Source: Streptomyces lunaelactis (GTDB taxonomy: Bacteria; Actinomycetota; Actinomycetes; Streptomycetales; Streptomycetaceae). Taken from it: a stretch of 64,000 nucleotides of DNA. Location of the stretch: the NCBI RefSeq assembly GCF_003054555.1, contig NZ_CP026304.1:1860001-1924000 (forward strand). Direction: 5' to 3'. Below, piece after piece: positions 24,103-34,730 of this stretch; position 1 is the first letter of the stretch; each line of letters opens with the position of its first letter. The position numbers and the translations under genes were made by a program. The notes below the pieces were generated by a model. That model was not told where the DNA came from. It was given only the letters and a program-made list of their open reading frames with translations, and searched no databases.

Positions 24103-26643
24103 GTGAGCTCGCTGACGTACGACCTCACCCTCGCGGGGCTGGCGGTCGGCAGTGCGGCGGCGCTCACCGGGATCGGGCTGATCGTCACCTACCGGGCGAC
24201 GGGGGTCCTCAACCTGGCGCAGGGCGCGATCGCGATGGTGTGCGCCTATGTGCTGCGGCAGTTGGTGGTGGAGTGGGGCTGGCCCCTTCCGCTCGGCGCG
24301 GCGGTGACCCTGCTGCTGGTGGCCCCGGGGATCGGGCTGCTCCTCGACCGGCTTGTCTTCCGGCCGATCGCGGTGAGGGACGTGGACCCCGCGCGCGCCC
24401 TGGTCGCCTCGATCGGGGTGTTCGTACTGCTCGTCGGGGGTGCGGCGCTGCTGTGGGGCAGCGGGGCGCGGTCGGACGCGCCGGAGCTGCTGCCGGACGA
24501 CCCGTGGGCGCAGCTGACCGCTGTGGCTCTGCTGGCCGCGCTGGTCACGGTGGTCACCCGGTGGACCAGGTTCGGCCGGGAGGTGCGCGCGGTCGTCGAC
24601 AACCGCGCGCTCGCGGCGCTGGGCGGGATCGACGCGGACCGGGTGTCGGCGGTGGGCTGGGCGTTCGGCTCGTTCACGGCCGGTCTGACGGGTGTGCTGC
24701 TCGCGCCGTACGTACGCCTCGATCCGTACGGGCTGCCGCTCCTGGTCGTGGAGGTGATCGCGGTCGCGGTGGTGGCGCGGATGCGGAGCCTGCCGGTGGC
24801 GGTGGGCACGGCGCTGGCGATCGGCGTGGCCCAGGCCCAGCTGACGCGCCTTCATCCCTCGGGATGGGGCGAGCCGCTGCTGCAGGCGGTGAGCGCGAAC
24901 CTCTTCGTGGTGGCGCTGCTGATCGCGGCGCTGGTGCTGCCGGGGGTGGGCTCGCGGGGCACTCTCACGCGTCCCGCGGCGCCGGCCGTACGCATCCCCG
25001 GCGTCGTCTGGCTGGTCGCCGCGATCCTGTTCCTGCTCCCCCTCGGCTTCGCGGGCTCGGACCTGCACACCTCGGTCCAGGTCCCGGCGCTGGCCGTGAT
25101 CCTGCTGTCGCTTGTGGTGGTGACGGGCCGGGGCGGCCAGATCTCGCTGGGCCAGGCGGCGTACGCGGGTCTGGGCGCGCTCTTCACAGCTCTGCTGGCG
25201 GCCGGGCGCTTCCCGGGGCTGCCTCGGCTCCCCGAGCTGCTCGCCCTGGTCGTCGCGGCGGCGCTGGTCGCGCCGCTGGGTGTGCTGACGGGCTGGCCGG
25301 CGATCCGCCGCCACGGTCTCGCGCTGGCGCTCGCCACGCTGGCGGTGGGGGTGGGGGTGAGCCGCTTCGTCTTCGCGCAGCCGTACGCGACGGCGGGCCT
25401 GTCACTGTCGCGTCCCGCGGGCCTCTCGTCCGACCGCGCGTTCTACGTCGTCGAGTTGGCGGTCCTGGCGGGTGCGCTGCTCGCGGTGTCGGCGCTGCGC
25501 CGGGGCCGGACCGGCCGCGCCCTCGCGGCCCTGCGCGACCACGAGCCGGGCGCGTCCGCGGCGGGCGTCCCGGTCCCCGCGCTCAAACTCCTGGCCTTCG
25601 TCACGGGCGCGGCCCTCGCGGCCCTGGGCGGCGGCCTCCTCGGTATGGGCCTGCGCGCCTTCGACCCGTCGGCGTACGACCCGGTGCGCGGCCTCCTCTG
25701 GTTCGCGGCGGTCGTGGTCCTGGGCGCGGACAACCTCCTGGGCCCCCTGGCCGCGGCGGCGCTCCTGGTGGGCCTGGACGCGGGCGCCCGGGGCGGTGTC
25801 GCGGCGGCGCTGATCGGCCTGATGGCCATCCTGATCGGCCGCTTCCCGGACGGCCCACGGTGGGTGCTGCGGCGGGTGGGGCTGACGGCGGCGGGGGCTC
25901 GTACGCCGTCCGGCGGCGGGGTGGGGGCGGAGATGCGCTCACCGGATACGCGCAGGCGCCGGACCGGGGGGAACCGGCCCGCCGGCCCCGTACCCGGCGC
26001 ACACACCCTCAGCGCCCACAACGTGCGGCTCCAGTACGGGCACTACACCGCCCTCGACGGGGTTGACATCGTCCTTCCCGCCGGACAGGTCACCGCACTC
26101 ATCGGGGCCAACGGGGCCGGGAAGAGCACCCTCTTCCACTGCCTCTGCGGCACCCTCCGGCCCCGTTCCGGGCGCGTCGAGCTCGACGGGGTCGACATCA
26201 CCCGGCGTGCCGCCCACACACGCACCAGGCTCGGGATCGCCAGGACGTTCCAGCAGCTGGCCGTCTTCCCCTCGCTGACCGTCGAGGAGAACGTGAGGAT
26301 CGGCGCCGAGCAGGGCCGTCGGCGCGACCCCGCCGCCGTCGGGCCCGTGCTGCGGCTGCTGGGGCTGGACGGGCCCGTACGGCACCGGCCCGCCGCCGGG
26401 CTGGCCACCGGGACGCTGCGCCGCGTCGAGTTGGGGCGCGCGCTCGCCGGGGGGCCGCACACGCTGCTGCTCGACGAGCCCGCGGCCGGGCTCGACACCG
26501 TGGAGGCCGAGGCCCTGGCCCGCATCCTGGAGGCACTCGCCGCGGACGGGATGGCCGTGCTCGTGGTCGAGCACGATCTGGATCTCGTCGCGCGCATCGC
26601 GCACACCGTGCATGTCATGGAGGCGGGGCGGATCGTGCGATGA
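24103..26643 (+). CDS. Fused branched-chain-type ABC transporter: two permeases and an ATPase (LivH-LivM-LivG order)
   Basis: 846 aa from the GTG at 24103. Residues ~1-290 match LivH (TYRATGVLNLAQGAIAM; DADRVSAVGWAFGS). Residues ~300-590 match LivM (GRGGQISLGQAAYAGLGA; PAIRRHGLALALATLA). Residues ~630-846 are a LivG ATPase with Walker A GANGAGKST, Q-loop FQQLAVFPSLTVEENV, Walker B HTLLLDEPAAGLD and H-loop VEHDLD. The signature reads LATGTLRR rather than LSGGQ-like. Three normally separate genes are joined. It overlaps the next ATPase by ATGA. Confidence 0.9.
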   Translation: MSSLTYDLTLAGLAVGSAAALTGIGLIVTYRATGVLNLAQGAIAMVCAYVLRQLVVEWGWPLPLGAAVTLLLVAPGIGLLLDRLVFRPIAVRDVDPARALVASIGVFVLLVGGAALLWGSGARSDAPELLPDDPWAQLTAVALLAALVTVVTRWTRFGREVRAVVDNRALAALGGIDADRVSAVGWAFGSFTAGLTGVLLAPYVRLDPYGLPLLVVEVIAVAVVARMRSLPVAVGTALAIGVAQAQLTRLHPSGWGEPLLQAVSANLFVVALLIAALVLPGVGSRGTLTRPAAPAVRIPGVVWLVAAILFLLPLGFAGSDLHTSVQVPALAVILLSLVVVTGRGGQISLGQAAYAGLGALFTALLAAGRFPGLPRLPELLALVVAAALVAPLGVLTGWPAIRRHGLALALATLAVGVGVSRFVFAQPYATAGLSLSRPAGLSSDRAFYVVELAVLAGALLAVSALRRGRTGRALAALRDHEPGASAAGVPVPALKLLAFVTGAALAALGGGLLGMGLRAFDPSAYDPVRGLLWFAAVVVLGADNLLGPLAAAALLVGLDAGARGGVAAALIGLMAILIGRFPDGPRWVLRRVGLTAAGARTPSGGGVGAEMRSPDTRRRRTGGNRPAGPVPGAHTLSAHNVRLQYGHYTALDGVDIVLPAGQVTALIGANGAGKSTLFHCLCGTLRPRSGRVELDGVDITRRAAHTRTRLGIARTFQQLAVFPSLTVEENVRIGAEQGRRRDPAAVGPVLRLLGLDGPVRHRPAAGLATGTLRRVELGRALAGGPHTLLLDEPAAGLDTVEAEALARILEALAADGMAVLVVEHDLDLVARIAHTVHVMEAGRIVR

Positions 26644-27323
26644 CCGTCGAGATCGAGCTGCGCGGCGCCCGCGTACGGTACGGACCCCTCGAGGCCCTGC
26701 ACGGCATCCGCCTCCCCGTCCCCGCCCGCACCCTGACCGTCCTGACCGGCCGCAACGGCTCCGGCCGCACCACCGCGCTGCGTGCCCTCGCCGGGACCGT
26801 GCCGCTCGCCGCCGGGCAGGTGGTGTGGCGCGGCGCCGACGTCACCGCTCTCCACGCCGATGAACGAGCGCGCCGCGGGCTCTGCTTCGTACCGGATCTG
26901 CGCGCGGTGTACGACAGCCTCACCGTCGCCGAGAACCTGGAACTGGCCGCATCGGAAGGAGACTTCGGACCGGCGCTGGAGGGGTATCCGGCCCTTGGTC
27001 CGCTCCTGGGGCGCCGCGCCGGCACCCTGTCCGGCGGCGAGCAGCGGATGCTCGCGGTCTCCCGTGCGCTGCTCTCGCCCGCCCGCGTGGTCCTCGTCGA
27101 CGAGCCCGCGCAGGGCATGTCGCCGCCTGTCGCGGCCCGTACCTATGAGCTGTTGCGCGCACTCGACGCGGCCGTCGTGATCGCGGAACAGCGCCTGCCG
27201 CCCGGCGTGCGCAGCGGCCAAAGGCCCGTCGTCGTGCATGAACTGCGTCGCGGCTCCCTCGTGTTCAGCGGAGAGCCCGCCGAGCTGCCCCCGCCGCAGG
27301 AGCCGGCATCGAGCCCACGCTGA
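26640..27323 (+). CDS. LivF-type ABC ATPase
   Basis: 227 aa. Signature LSGGEQRMLAVSRALL and Walker B RVVLVDEPAQGM are intact. Walker A is GRNGSGRTT, with Arg in place of the invariant Lys. The H-loop position is IAEQ, as common in LivF proteins. It is the second ATPase of the fused importer and is translationally coupled to it. The Lys-to-Arg change may make this half a weak hydrolysis site. A 15-bp terminator hairpin follows. Confidence 0.87.
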   Translation: MTVEIELRGARVRYGPLEALHGIRLPVPARTLTVLTGRNGSGRTTALRALAGTVPLAAGQVVWRGADVTALHADERARRGLCFVPDLRAVYDSLTVAENLELAASEGDFGPALEGYPALGPLLGRRAGTLSGGEQRMLAVSRALLSPARVVLVDEPAQGMSPPVAARTYELLRALDAAVVIAEQRLPPGVRSGQRPVVVHELRRGSLVFSGEPAELPPPQEPASSPR

Positions 27324-27366
27324 GCCCGTACCTCCTGGGACACTCTGGGCATCGGGTCACGCTGGG

Positions 27367-27400
27367 CAGCCCCGCCCGGTCGGACGACCGGGCGGGGCTG
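27367..27400. terminator. Bidirectional terminator between livF and the Rpf-like gene
   Basis: Perfect 15-bp stem CAGCCCCGCCCGGTC / GACCGGGCGGGGCTG with a 4-nt loop between convergent genes. A short direct repeat, ACCTCGAGC, follows at about 27408-27438. Confidence 0.85.
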
Positions 27401-27447
27401 GGGTCGAACACCTCGAGCACCTCGAGCACCTCGAATCAGCGAGCGGA

Positions 27448-28648
<1,201 letters not shown>

Positions 28649-29431
28649 GTGCCGCGCATGCTCGACGTCAGCGAGGACGTACGCGCCGAGATCGGCGACG
28701 AAGAAGCCGACCGGCTGCTCGCCGGCGAGAACGCCCCGGGCAGCTACGACTGCACCTCCTGCCGCACTCCGGGCGACTCCGGGCAGGAACGGACCAGCAC
28801 CGTGCTGTTCGTCGGCGAGGAGACCGCCGTTCTCGCCTTCGCCCACGCGAGCTGCATCCCCTCGCAGGTCGTCCAGGTCGCCGAGGACCAACTGCAGGGC
28901 GCGGTACGGTCCATCACCGGCGAGGAGCCGCAGGTCCCCGGCAGCGCCGGTCCCGAGCAGGCCGTGCTCGGCATCACCAGCGGCCTCGTACTGATCGAGG
29001 GCGAACTGCACCCCGCCCTGGTCGTCGAACCGACCGCGCCCATCGCCCGCCCCGGCACGACCGGCAACGGCGGCGACGACTTCCTCCCGCTCCTCATCGA
29101 GCAGGGCTTCCTGCCGATCTCCGACGTGAACCAACGGCCCAGCCAGCTCTCCGGCTGGTCCGTGCTGGTCGCCATGGGCCAGCTGCACGCGGTGCTCCAG
29201 CCCGGCACGGGCGGCGGCGGCCCGGTGGCCTGGTGGCAGGCGCATCAGCCGCTGCAGGTCACCGACGGCTGGCGCGCGGCCGCCAACAAGTCGCACACGG
29301 TGCTGGTCTTCGCCGCTCCGGTCGGCTCCATCGGCCAGCAGCCGCGCGAGGACCTGCTGCGCGAAGCGCTGGAGAAGGCCGCGGCCCGCGGCCGTCTGGT
29401 GGCCGCGGCCATGCCGCTTGCGGGCACCTGA
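28649..29431 (+). CDS. Conserved Streptomyces protein of unknown function
   Basis: 260 aa from the GTG at 28649, 7 nt after AGGAG. It begins MPRMLDVSEDVRAEIGDEEA and has a CTSC pair followed by HASC (possible metal site) in the first ~75 residues. Two similar alpha/beta halves follow, and it ends VAAAMPLAGT. No signal peptide, membrane helix or catalytic motif is seen. It is probably a soluble cytoplasmic protein. Confidence 0.75.
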   Translation: MPRMLDVSEDVRAEIGDEEADRLLAGENAPGSYDCTSCRTPGDSGQERTSTVLFVGEETAVLAFAHASCIPSQVVQVAEDQLQGAVRSITGEEPQVPGSAGPEQAVLGITSGLVLIEGELHPALVVEPTAPIARPGTTGNGGDDFLPLLIEQGFLPISDVNQRPSQLSGWSVLVAMGQLHAVLQPGTGGGGPVAWWQAHQPLQVTDGWRAAANKSHTVLVFAAPVGSIGQQPREDLLREALEKAAARGRLVAAAMPLAGT

Positions 29432-29476
29432 GCGGACAGCGGGCGCAGGCCGGGCATACGACGGGCGCGTGACAAA

Positions 29477-29506
29477 CGCCGGGAGTACACGGACGTACTC
29501 CCGGCG
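29477..29506 (+). terminator. Terminator hairpin
   Basis: Perfect 12-bp stem CGCCGGGAGTAC / GTACTCCCGGCG with a 6-nt loop, 46 nt after the preceding stop. Confidence 0.75.
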
Positions 29507-29656
29507 CAGGTCTGCGTACCGGCGCCCGCAGGTGTGTACCGTCGCCCGCAGGAATCCGGCTCCGCCGAGACCGCATCCGTCCGACGGCGGTGTCGTTGCA
29601 GGTACGTGCACTCATACGACCCCTCACTCCAGCCGTACCAGAGTCAGATCCCCTCC

Positions 29657-29944
29657 ATGCGCCCCGCGCGCGACGTACCGGCCGGCCAGTCGCCCACGCC
29701 GATCTACGACGCGCTGTACTCCGAGTACCTCAGGGCGTACCGCGCGCTGCCGGGCGACAGGAGCGGGGAAGAGGATCTCGACTTCAGGGCCTTCGGCACG
29801 GGGCTGCACAGCAGCCGCGGCGGAGAGGGCGGCCATACGAGCCACCCGGGAGCCGGGTGGCAGCCGTACCCGGTGAGCCGGCCGCACAGCGGCGTCCACC
29901 ACGTCCCGGCGGCGCTGCCACCGGCTCGCCGCAGAGGTCTCTGA
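29657..29944 (+). CDS. Small conserved Streptomyces protein
   Basis: 95 aa from the ATG at 29657; a GTG at 29606 in frame is an alternative and neither has a strong ribosome site. The conserved-looking block is SPTPIYDALYSEYLRAYRAL then GDRSGEEDLDFRAFGTG, followed by a His/Pro/Gly-rich variable tail ending ARRRGL. I recall similar small proteins beside der in Streptomyces but know no function. Confidence 0.6.
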   Translation: MRPARDVPAGQSPTPIYDALYSEYLRAYRALPGDRSGEEDLDFRAFGTGLHSSRGGEGGHTSHPGAGWQPYPVSRPHSGVHHVPAALPPARRRGL

Positions 29945-29974
29945 CCGGTCCCGGGACATCCGGGACAACAGACA

Positions 29975-30015
29975 CGGCGCTGCCCCGGACCGGTGACAGG
30001 TCCGGGGCAGCGCCG
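29975..30015. terminator. Bidirectional terminator between the small protein gene and der
   Basis: Perfect 17-bp stem CGGCGCTGCCCCGGACC / GGTCCGGGGCAGCGCCG with a 7-nt loop between convergent genes. Confidence 0.88.
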
Positions 30016-30049
30016 TCGTCGAACGTCGTCGTACGCCTTCGTCGTTACG

Positions 30050-31510
30050 TCACTTCTTGCGGCCGCGCTTCTCGCGCACCCGCACCGAGATGTGGATCGG
30101 AGTGCCCTCGAAGCCGAACTCCTCGCGCAGGCGGCGCTCGACGAAGCGCCGGTAGCCGTGCTCCAGGAAGCCGGAGGCGAAGAGCACGAACCGCGGCGGC
30201 TTGATGCCGGCCTGCGTACCGAAGAGGATGCGGGGCTGCTTGCCGCCGCGGATCGGGTGCGGGTGGGAGGCGACGATCTCGCCGAGGAAGGCGTTCAGCC
30301 GGCCGGTCGGGATCCGCGTCTCCCAGCCCGCGAGTGCCGTCTCGATCGCCGGGACGAGCTTCTCCATGTGGCGGCCGGTACGGGCGGAGACATTGACCCG
30401 CGGCGCCCACGCGATCTGAGCGAGCTCGGTCTCGATCTCGCGCTCCAGGTAGTAGCGGCGCTCCTCGTCGAGGGTGTCCCACTTGTTGAACGCGACGACC
30501 ATGGCACGGCCCGCCTCGACGGCCATCGTGATGATCCGCTGGTCCTGGACGCTGATGGACTCGCTCGCGTCGATCAGGATGACCGCGACCTCGGCCTTCT
30601 CGACGGCGGCGGCGGTACGCAGCGAGGCGTAGTAGTCCGCGCCCTCCTGGAGGTGGACGCGGCGGCGGATGCCGGCCGTGTCGATGAACTTCCAGGTGAC
30701 ACCGCCGAGTTCGATCAGCTCGTCGACGGGGTCGCGGGTGGTGCCGGCGATCTCGTTGACGACGACCCGGTCCTCGTTCGCCACCTTGTTGAGCAGCGAG
30801 GACTTGCCGACGTTCGGGCGGCCGATCAGGGCGATACGGCGCGGGCCGCCGATGGCTGTGCCGAAGGTCTGGGCCGGGGCCTCGGGCAGCGCCTCCAGGA
30901 CGGCGTCGAGCATGTCGCCCGTACCGCGGCCGTGCAGCGAGGAGACGGGGTGCGGCTGGCCGAGGCCGAGCGACCACAGGGCAGTGGCGTCCGCCTCACC
31001 GCTGGGTCCGTCGACCTTGTTGGCGCAGAGCACGACGGGCTTGCCGGCCCGGCGCAGCAGCTTGACGACGGCCTCGTCGGTGTCGGTGGCGCCGACGGTG
31101 GAGTCCACGACGAAGACGACCGCGTCGGCGGCCTCGATCGCGTACTCGGCCTGGGCGGCGACGGAGGCGTCGATGCCCAGCACGTCCTGCTCCCAGCCGC
31201 CGGTGTCGACGACCTTGAAGCGGCGGCCGGCCCACTCGGCCTCGTAGGTGACGCGGTCGCGGGTGACGCCGGGCTTGTCCTCGACGACGGCCTCACGGCG
31301 GCCGATGATGCGGTTCACCAGGGTCGACTTGCCGACATTGGGGCGGCCGACGACGGCGAGGACGGGCAGCGGGCCGTGACCGGCCTCACCGATCGCGTTC
31401 TCGATCTCCTCGGCGTCGAAGCCCTCTACCGATGCGAGCTCCATGAACTCCGCGTACTCGGCGTCGCCAAGCTCGCCGTGCTCGTCGCCGGAGTGGATCT
31501 GGTCGTTCAT
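30050..31510 (-). CDS. der: Ribosome-assembly GTPase Der (EngA)
   Basis: 486 aa; ATG at 31510. It has two tandem GTPase domains, with G1 motifs GRPNVGKS at residues 55-62 and again near 230, DTGG and DTAG G3 motifs, and NKVD and NKWD G4 motifs. A C-terminal KH-like domain ends REKRGRKK. The N-terminal acidic extension (~1-48) is typical of actinobacterial Der. Der helps mature the 50S subunit. It is last in aroH-tyrA-cmk-plsC-der. Confidence 0.97.
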   Translation of the reverse strand: MNDQIHSGDEHGELGDAEYAEFMELASVEGFDAEEIENAIGEAGHGPLPVLAVVGRPNVGKSTLVNRIIGRREAVVEDKPGVTRDRVTYEAEWAGRRFKVVDTGGWEQDVLGIDASVAAQAEYAIEAADAVVFVVDSTVGATDTDEAVVKLLRRAGKPVVLCANKVDGPSGEADATALWSLGLGQPHPVSSLHGRGTGDMLDAVLEALPEAPAQTFGTAIGGPRRIALIGRPNVGKSSLLNKVANEDRVVVNEIAGTTRDPVDELIELGGVTWKFIDTAGIRRRVHLQEGADYYASLRTAAAVEKAEVAVILIDASESISVQDQRIITMAVEAGRAMVVAFNKWDTLDEERRYYLEREIETELAQIAWAPRVNVSARTGRHMEKLVPAIETALAGWETRIPTGRLNAFLGEIVASHPHPIRGGKQPRILFGTQAGIKPPRFVLFASGFLEHGYRRFVERRLREEFGFEGTPIHISVRVREKRGRKK

Positions 31511-31578
31511 GAAGTCTCGTACCTCGTTCGTTGCATCATCGATGGACCGCGATCCGCGGCCCACTACTCAAGTCTCTC

Positions 31579-32223
31579 CTAGCGCCCGGTCAGGCGCTTG
31601 GCGTTCTCCAGGTGGGCGGTGAGCCGCTCCTGGATTCGTACGGTGGCGTCGTCCAGCGCCGTGCGCGTGCGCCGGCCACTGCCGTCGCCCGCCTCGAAGG
31701 CGTCACCGAAGACGACGTCGACCTTGCTGCGCAGCGGCGGCATGGCCCGTATCAACCGTCCGCGGCGCTCGGTGCTTCCCAGCACCGCGGCCGGGACGAT
31801 CGGGGCTCCGCTGCGTACCGCGAAGTACGCGAGACCGGCCCGGAGCGAGGCGAAGTCGCCCTCGCCCCTGGTGCCCTCGGGGAAGATCCCGAGAACTCCG
31901 CCGGCCTCCAGCACGCCGAGCGCGTTGGTGATGGCGGCGCGGTCGGCGGTCGTACGGTCCACCTTCACCTGACCCATTCCCAGCAGGAACGGGTCGAGGA
32001 GGCCGACGAACGCCTCCTTCTTGATCAGGAAGTGCACGGGACGGGGCGCGGTGCCCATCAGCATCGGCCCGTCGATCATGTGCGAGTGGTTCACGGCGAG
32101 GATCACGGGGCCTGCCGCCGGAACCCGCCAGGCGCCGAGCACCCGCGGCTTCCACAGCCCGTACATGAGCCCGATGCCGATCCTCCGCCCGACCGCCGCG
32201 CCCTTCTCAGAGGGTACGGTCAC
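31579..32223 (-). CDS. plsC: 1-acyl-sn-glycerol-3-phosphate acyltransferase family protein
   Basis: 214 aa. The GTG at 32223 shares GTGA with the cmk stop. Hx4D is NHSHMID (H46, D51), and FPEGTR is at 114-119, the glycerol-phosphate-binding motif. Expected to acylate lysophosphatidate at sn-2 at the inner membrane face. Placement between cmk and der is conserved in Streptomyces. Several plsC paralogues exist in such genomes, so the exact substrate is uncertain. Confidence 0.9.
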   Translation of the reverse strand: MTVPSEKGAAVGRRIGIGLMYGLWKPRVLGAWRVPAAGPVILAVNHSHMIDGPMLMGTAPRPVHFLIKKEAFVGLLDPFLLGMGQVKVDRTTADRAAITNALGVLEAGGVLGIFPEGTRGEGDFASLRAGLAYFAVRSGAPIVPAAVLGSTERRGRLIRAMPPLRSKVDVVFGDAFEAGDGSGRRTRTALDDATVRIQERLTAHLENAKRLTGR

Positions 32224-32930
32224 CGCGCGGCCCGCTTCTCCGCATTATCGGTCGCGCTCCGCTTCTCCTCGACCAGACTGACCACGCACTCGATGACCTG
32301 CTGCAGGGTCAGGGCGGTGGTGTCCACCTCGACCGCGTCGTCCGCCTTGGCGAGCGGCGAGGTCTTACGGCTGGAGTCGGCCGCGTCCCGCTTGATCAGG
32401 GCTTCCCTGGTGGCCGCGACGTCGGCGCCCTTGATCTCGCCGGAGCGGCGGGCGGCACGGGCCTCGGGCGAAGCGGTCAGGAAGATCTTCAGATCGGCGT
32501 CCGGGAGGACGGTGGTGCCGATGTCGCGCCCCTCGACGACGATGCCCTTCTCGGCGGCCGCGGCGATCGAACGCTGCAGCTCGGTGATCAGGGCGCGCAC
32601 CTCGGGGACGGCACTGACGGCGCTCACCTTGGAGGTGACGGCCTGGGTACGGATGGCGGCGGAGGTGTCCTCGCCGTCGACCGTGATGGTGGGTTCGGCC
32701 GGGTCGGTGCCGGAGACGATGACGGGCTTGCCCGCGGCGGTCGCGATCGCCGCGGCGTCCTGGGTGTCGACGCCGTTGCTGATCATCCACCAGGTGATCG
32801 CCCGGTACTGGGCACCGGTGTCCAGATAGCTCAGCCCCAGCGCGGCGGCGACGGCCTTGGAGGTGCTCGACTTGCCCGTGCCGGAGGGTCCATCGATGGC
32901 GACGATCACGGATTCCACGGTGTCGGACAC
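32220..32930 (-). CDS. cmk: Cytidylate kinase
   Basis: 236 aa from the GTG at 32930. P-loop GPSGTGKS (14-21), YLDTGAQYRAIT and VVEGRDIGTTVLPDADLKIFLTA (split by normal turns) are CMP-kinase signatures, as is the ARRSGEIKGADV / KRDAADSSRKTSPL lid region. It phosphorylates CMP and dCMP. It has 1-nt-register overlap (GTGA) with plsC and is separated from tyrA by 106 bp. Confidence 0.96.
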   Translation of the reverse strand: MSDTVESVIVAIDGPSGTGKSSTSKAVAAALGLSYLDTGAQYRAITWWMISNGVDTQDAAAIATAAGKPVIVSGTDPAEPTITVDGEDTSAAIRTQAVTSKVSAVSAVPEVRALITELQRSIAAAAEKGIVVEGRDIGTTVLPDADLKIFLTASPEARAARRSGEIKGADVAATREALIKRDAADSSRKTSPLAKADDAVEVDTTALTLQQVIECVVSLVEEKRSATDNAEKRAAR

Positions 32931-33036
32931 CTTCCTGGTCTGTGGAGGGGGCCGGCGGAAGTGCGGATGGCCCTGCCCAAGGTTACCGAGGATTCGGCGC
33001 GTCCCGTGCCGCGCTCCCGCCAGGGCCCGCCAGGGC

Positions 33037-34122
33037 CTAGAGGCGGAGCGACCAGCCGCGCTCCCGGAGCGAAGCGCTGAGCACCGTCGCCGCCGTCGGT
33101 TCCACCATCAGCTGGACCAGGCCCGCCTGCTGGCCCGTCGCGTGCTCGATGCGGACGTCCTCGATGTTCACGCCCGCCCGGCCCGCGTCCGCGAAGATCC
33201 GGGCCAGTTCGCCCGGCTGGTCGCTGATCAGGACCGCCACGATCTCGTACGTCGTCGGCGCCGCGCCGTGCTTGCCGGGGACGCGGGTGCGGCCCGCGTT
33301 GCCGCGCCGCAGGACGTCCTCGATGCCCTCCGCGCCGTCCTGGCGCTTGGACTCGTCCGAGGACTGCAGGGCGCGCAGCGCCTGGACCGTCTCGTCCAGG
33401 TCGGCCGCGACCCCGGCCAGGACGTCCGCCACCGGGCCCGGGTTCGCGGAGAGGATCTCGACCCACATCCGGGGGTCGGACGCCGCGATCCGGGTGACAT
33501 CACGGATGCCCTGGCCACAGAGCCGTACCGCCGTCTCGTCCGCCTCCTCCAGCCGGGCCGCGACCATCGAGGAGATCAGCTGCGGGGTGTGGGAGACGAG
33601 CGCGACCGCCCGGTCGTGGGCGTCGGCGTCCATGACCACCGGCACGGCCCTGCAGAACGAGATCAGTTCCAGGGCCAGGTTCAGGACCTCGGTATCGGTG
33701 TCACGCGTGGGCGTCAGCACCCATGGGCGGCCCTCGAACAGGTCGGCCGTGCCCGCCAGCGGACCCGAGCGCTCCTTGCCCGCCATCGGATGTGAACCGA
33801 TGTACGGGCTCAGGTCCAGGCCCAGCGCCTCCAGCTCACGCCGCGGACCGCCCTTGACGCTCGCCACGTCGAGGTAGCCGCGCGCGATCCCGGCGCGCAT
33901 CGCCTCGGCGAGCGCGGTCGCGACGTACGCCGGCGGTACGGCGACGATCGCCAGGTCGACCCGTCCCTCCGGCGGCTCGTCCGTCCCCGCGCCGAGTGCG
34001 GCCGCGGTACGGGCCCGCTCCGGATCGTGGTCGACGAGGTGGACGGCGACGCCGCGGCCCGCCAGGGCGAGGGCCGCGGACGTACCGATCAGGCCGGTTC
34101 CGATGACGACGGCGGTTCTCAC
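33037..34122 (-). CDS. tyrA: Prephenate dehydrogenase with ACT domain
   Basis: 361 aa from the GTG at 34122 (GTGA overlap with aroH). The N-terminal NAD(P)-binding loop is GTGLIG (8-13). HPMAGKERSGP is the catalytic block, VSHTPQLISS and DPRMWVEILSAN are helical-domain motifs, and a C-terminal ACT domain (~290-361, VAVLISDQPGELARIFADAG) probably binds tyrosine for feedback. It converts prephenate to 4-hydroxyphenylpyruvate in tyrosine synthesis. Confidence 0.95.
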   Translation of the reverse strand: MRTAVVIGTGLIGTSAALALAGRGVAVHLVDHDPERARTAAALGAGTDEPPEGRVDLAIVAVPPAYVATALAEAMRAGIARGYLDVASVKGGPRRELEALGLDLSPYIGSHPMAGKERSGPLAGTADLFEGRPWVLTPTRDTDTEVLNLALELISFCRAVPVVMDADAHDRAVALVSHTPQLISSMVAARLEEADETAVRLCGQGIRDVTRIAASDPRMWVEILSANPGPVADVLAGVAADLDETVQALRALQSSDESKRQDGAEGIEDVLRRGNAGRTRVPGKHGAAPTTYEIVAVLISDQPGELARIFADAGRAGVNIEDVRIEHATGQQAGLVQLMVEPTAATVLSASLRERGWSLRL

Positions 34123-34481
34123 TGGGCGATGTCCTTGCGCAGGGCAGCCGCGGCACCGAGGTACACATGCGCGATCTTTGACTTGGGCAGCTCGGACTCC
34201 ACGTGCGCCAGAATCCGGACGACTCGCGGCATCGCGCCCACGATGTCCAGCTCCTGAGCGCAGATCAGCGGTACGTCGACGATGCCGAGCCTGCGCGCGG
34301 CCGCCGCCGGGAAGTCGCTGCGCAGATCGGGCGTCGCCGTGAACCAGACGCTGATCAGATCGTCCGCGCCGAGCCCGTTCCGCTCCAGGATGGCGGTGAG
34401 CAGCTCACTGACCTGCTCGTCCATGTGTCCGGCCTCGTCCCGTTCCAGCTGGACGGCTCCACGGACCGCTCGTACCGCCAC
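34119..34481 (-). CDS. aroH: Monofunctional chorismate mutase, AroH type
   Basis: 120 aa; GTG at 34481 after AAGGAG. Residues matching the Bacillus AroH active site are present: R7 (VRGA), E77 (CAQELDI), R89 (RVVRI) and Y107 (HVYLGAA). It forms prephenate for the next gene, tyrA, with which it shares GTGA. This is the trimeric AroH fold, not the helical AroQ type. Confidence 0.96.
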   Translation of the reverse strand: MAVRAVRGAVQLERDEAGHMDEQVSELLTAILERNGLGADDLISVWFTATPDLRSDFPAAAARRLGIVDVPLICAQELDIVGAMPRVVRILAHVESELPKSKIAHVYLGAAAALRKDIAQ

Positions 34482-34730
34482 GTCGTGCTCCTTACCTGTG
34501 CGAGTGCTCCATTCAGCGTAGTCAGGCCCCGGGGCACACGGCCGCGGCGACCGCCCTCCGAGACGAGAGCGCCGGAGCGGGCGGCCGCCGCGGGCACGCG
34601 CGTAGCGGGAGGGCCCGGGCTCCGCAGGGACACGGCCCGAGCGCCCGAACACGGTCAATGTCGCCCCCATCGGACCCGATCGCCACTTGGGCGACCCCGC
34701 GCTCGACCGCCCTGCGCTACAACTGACGGC

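Noticed and set aside
24072..26066. Overlapping plus-strand frame within the ABC fusion gene
   Set aside because: Gly/Arg-rich out-of-frame reading; the other frame has all Liv motifs.
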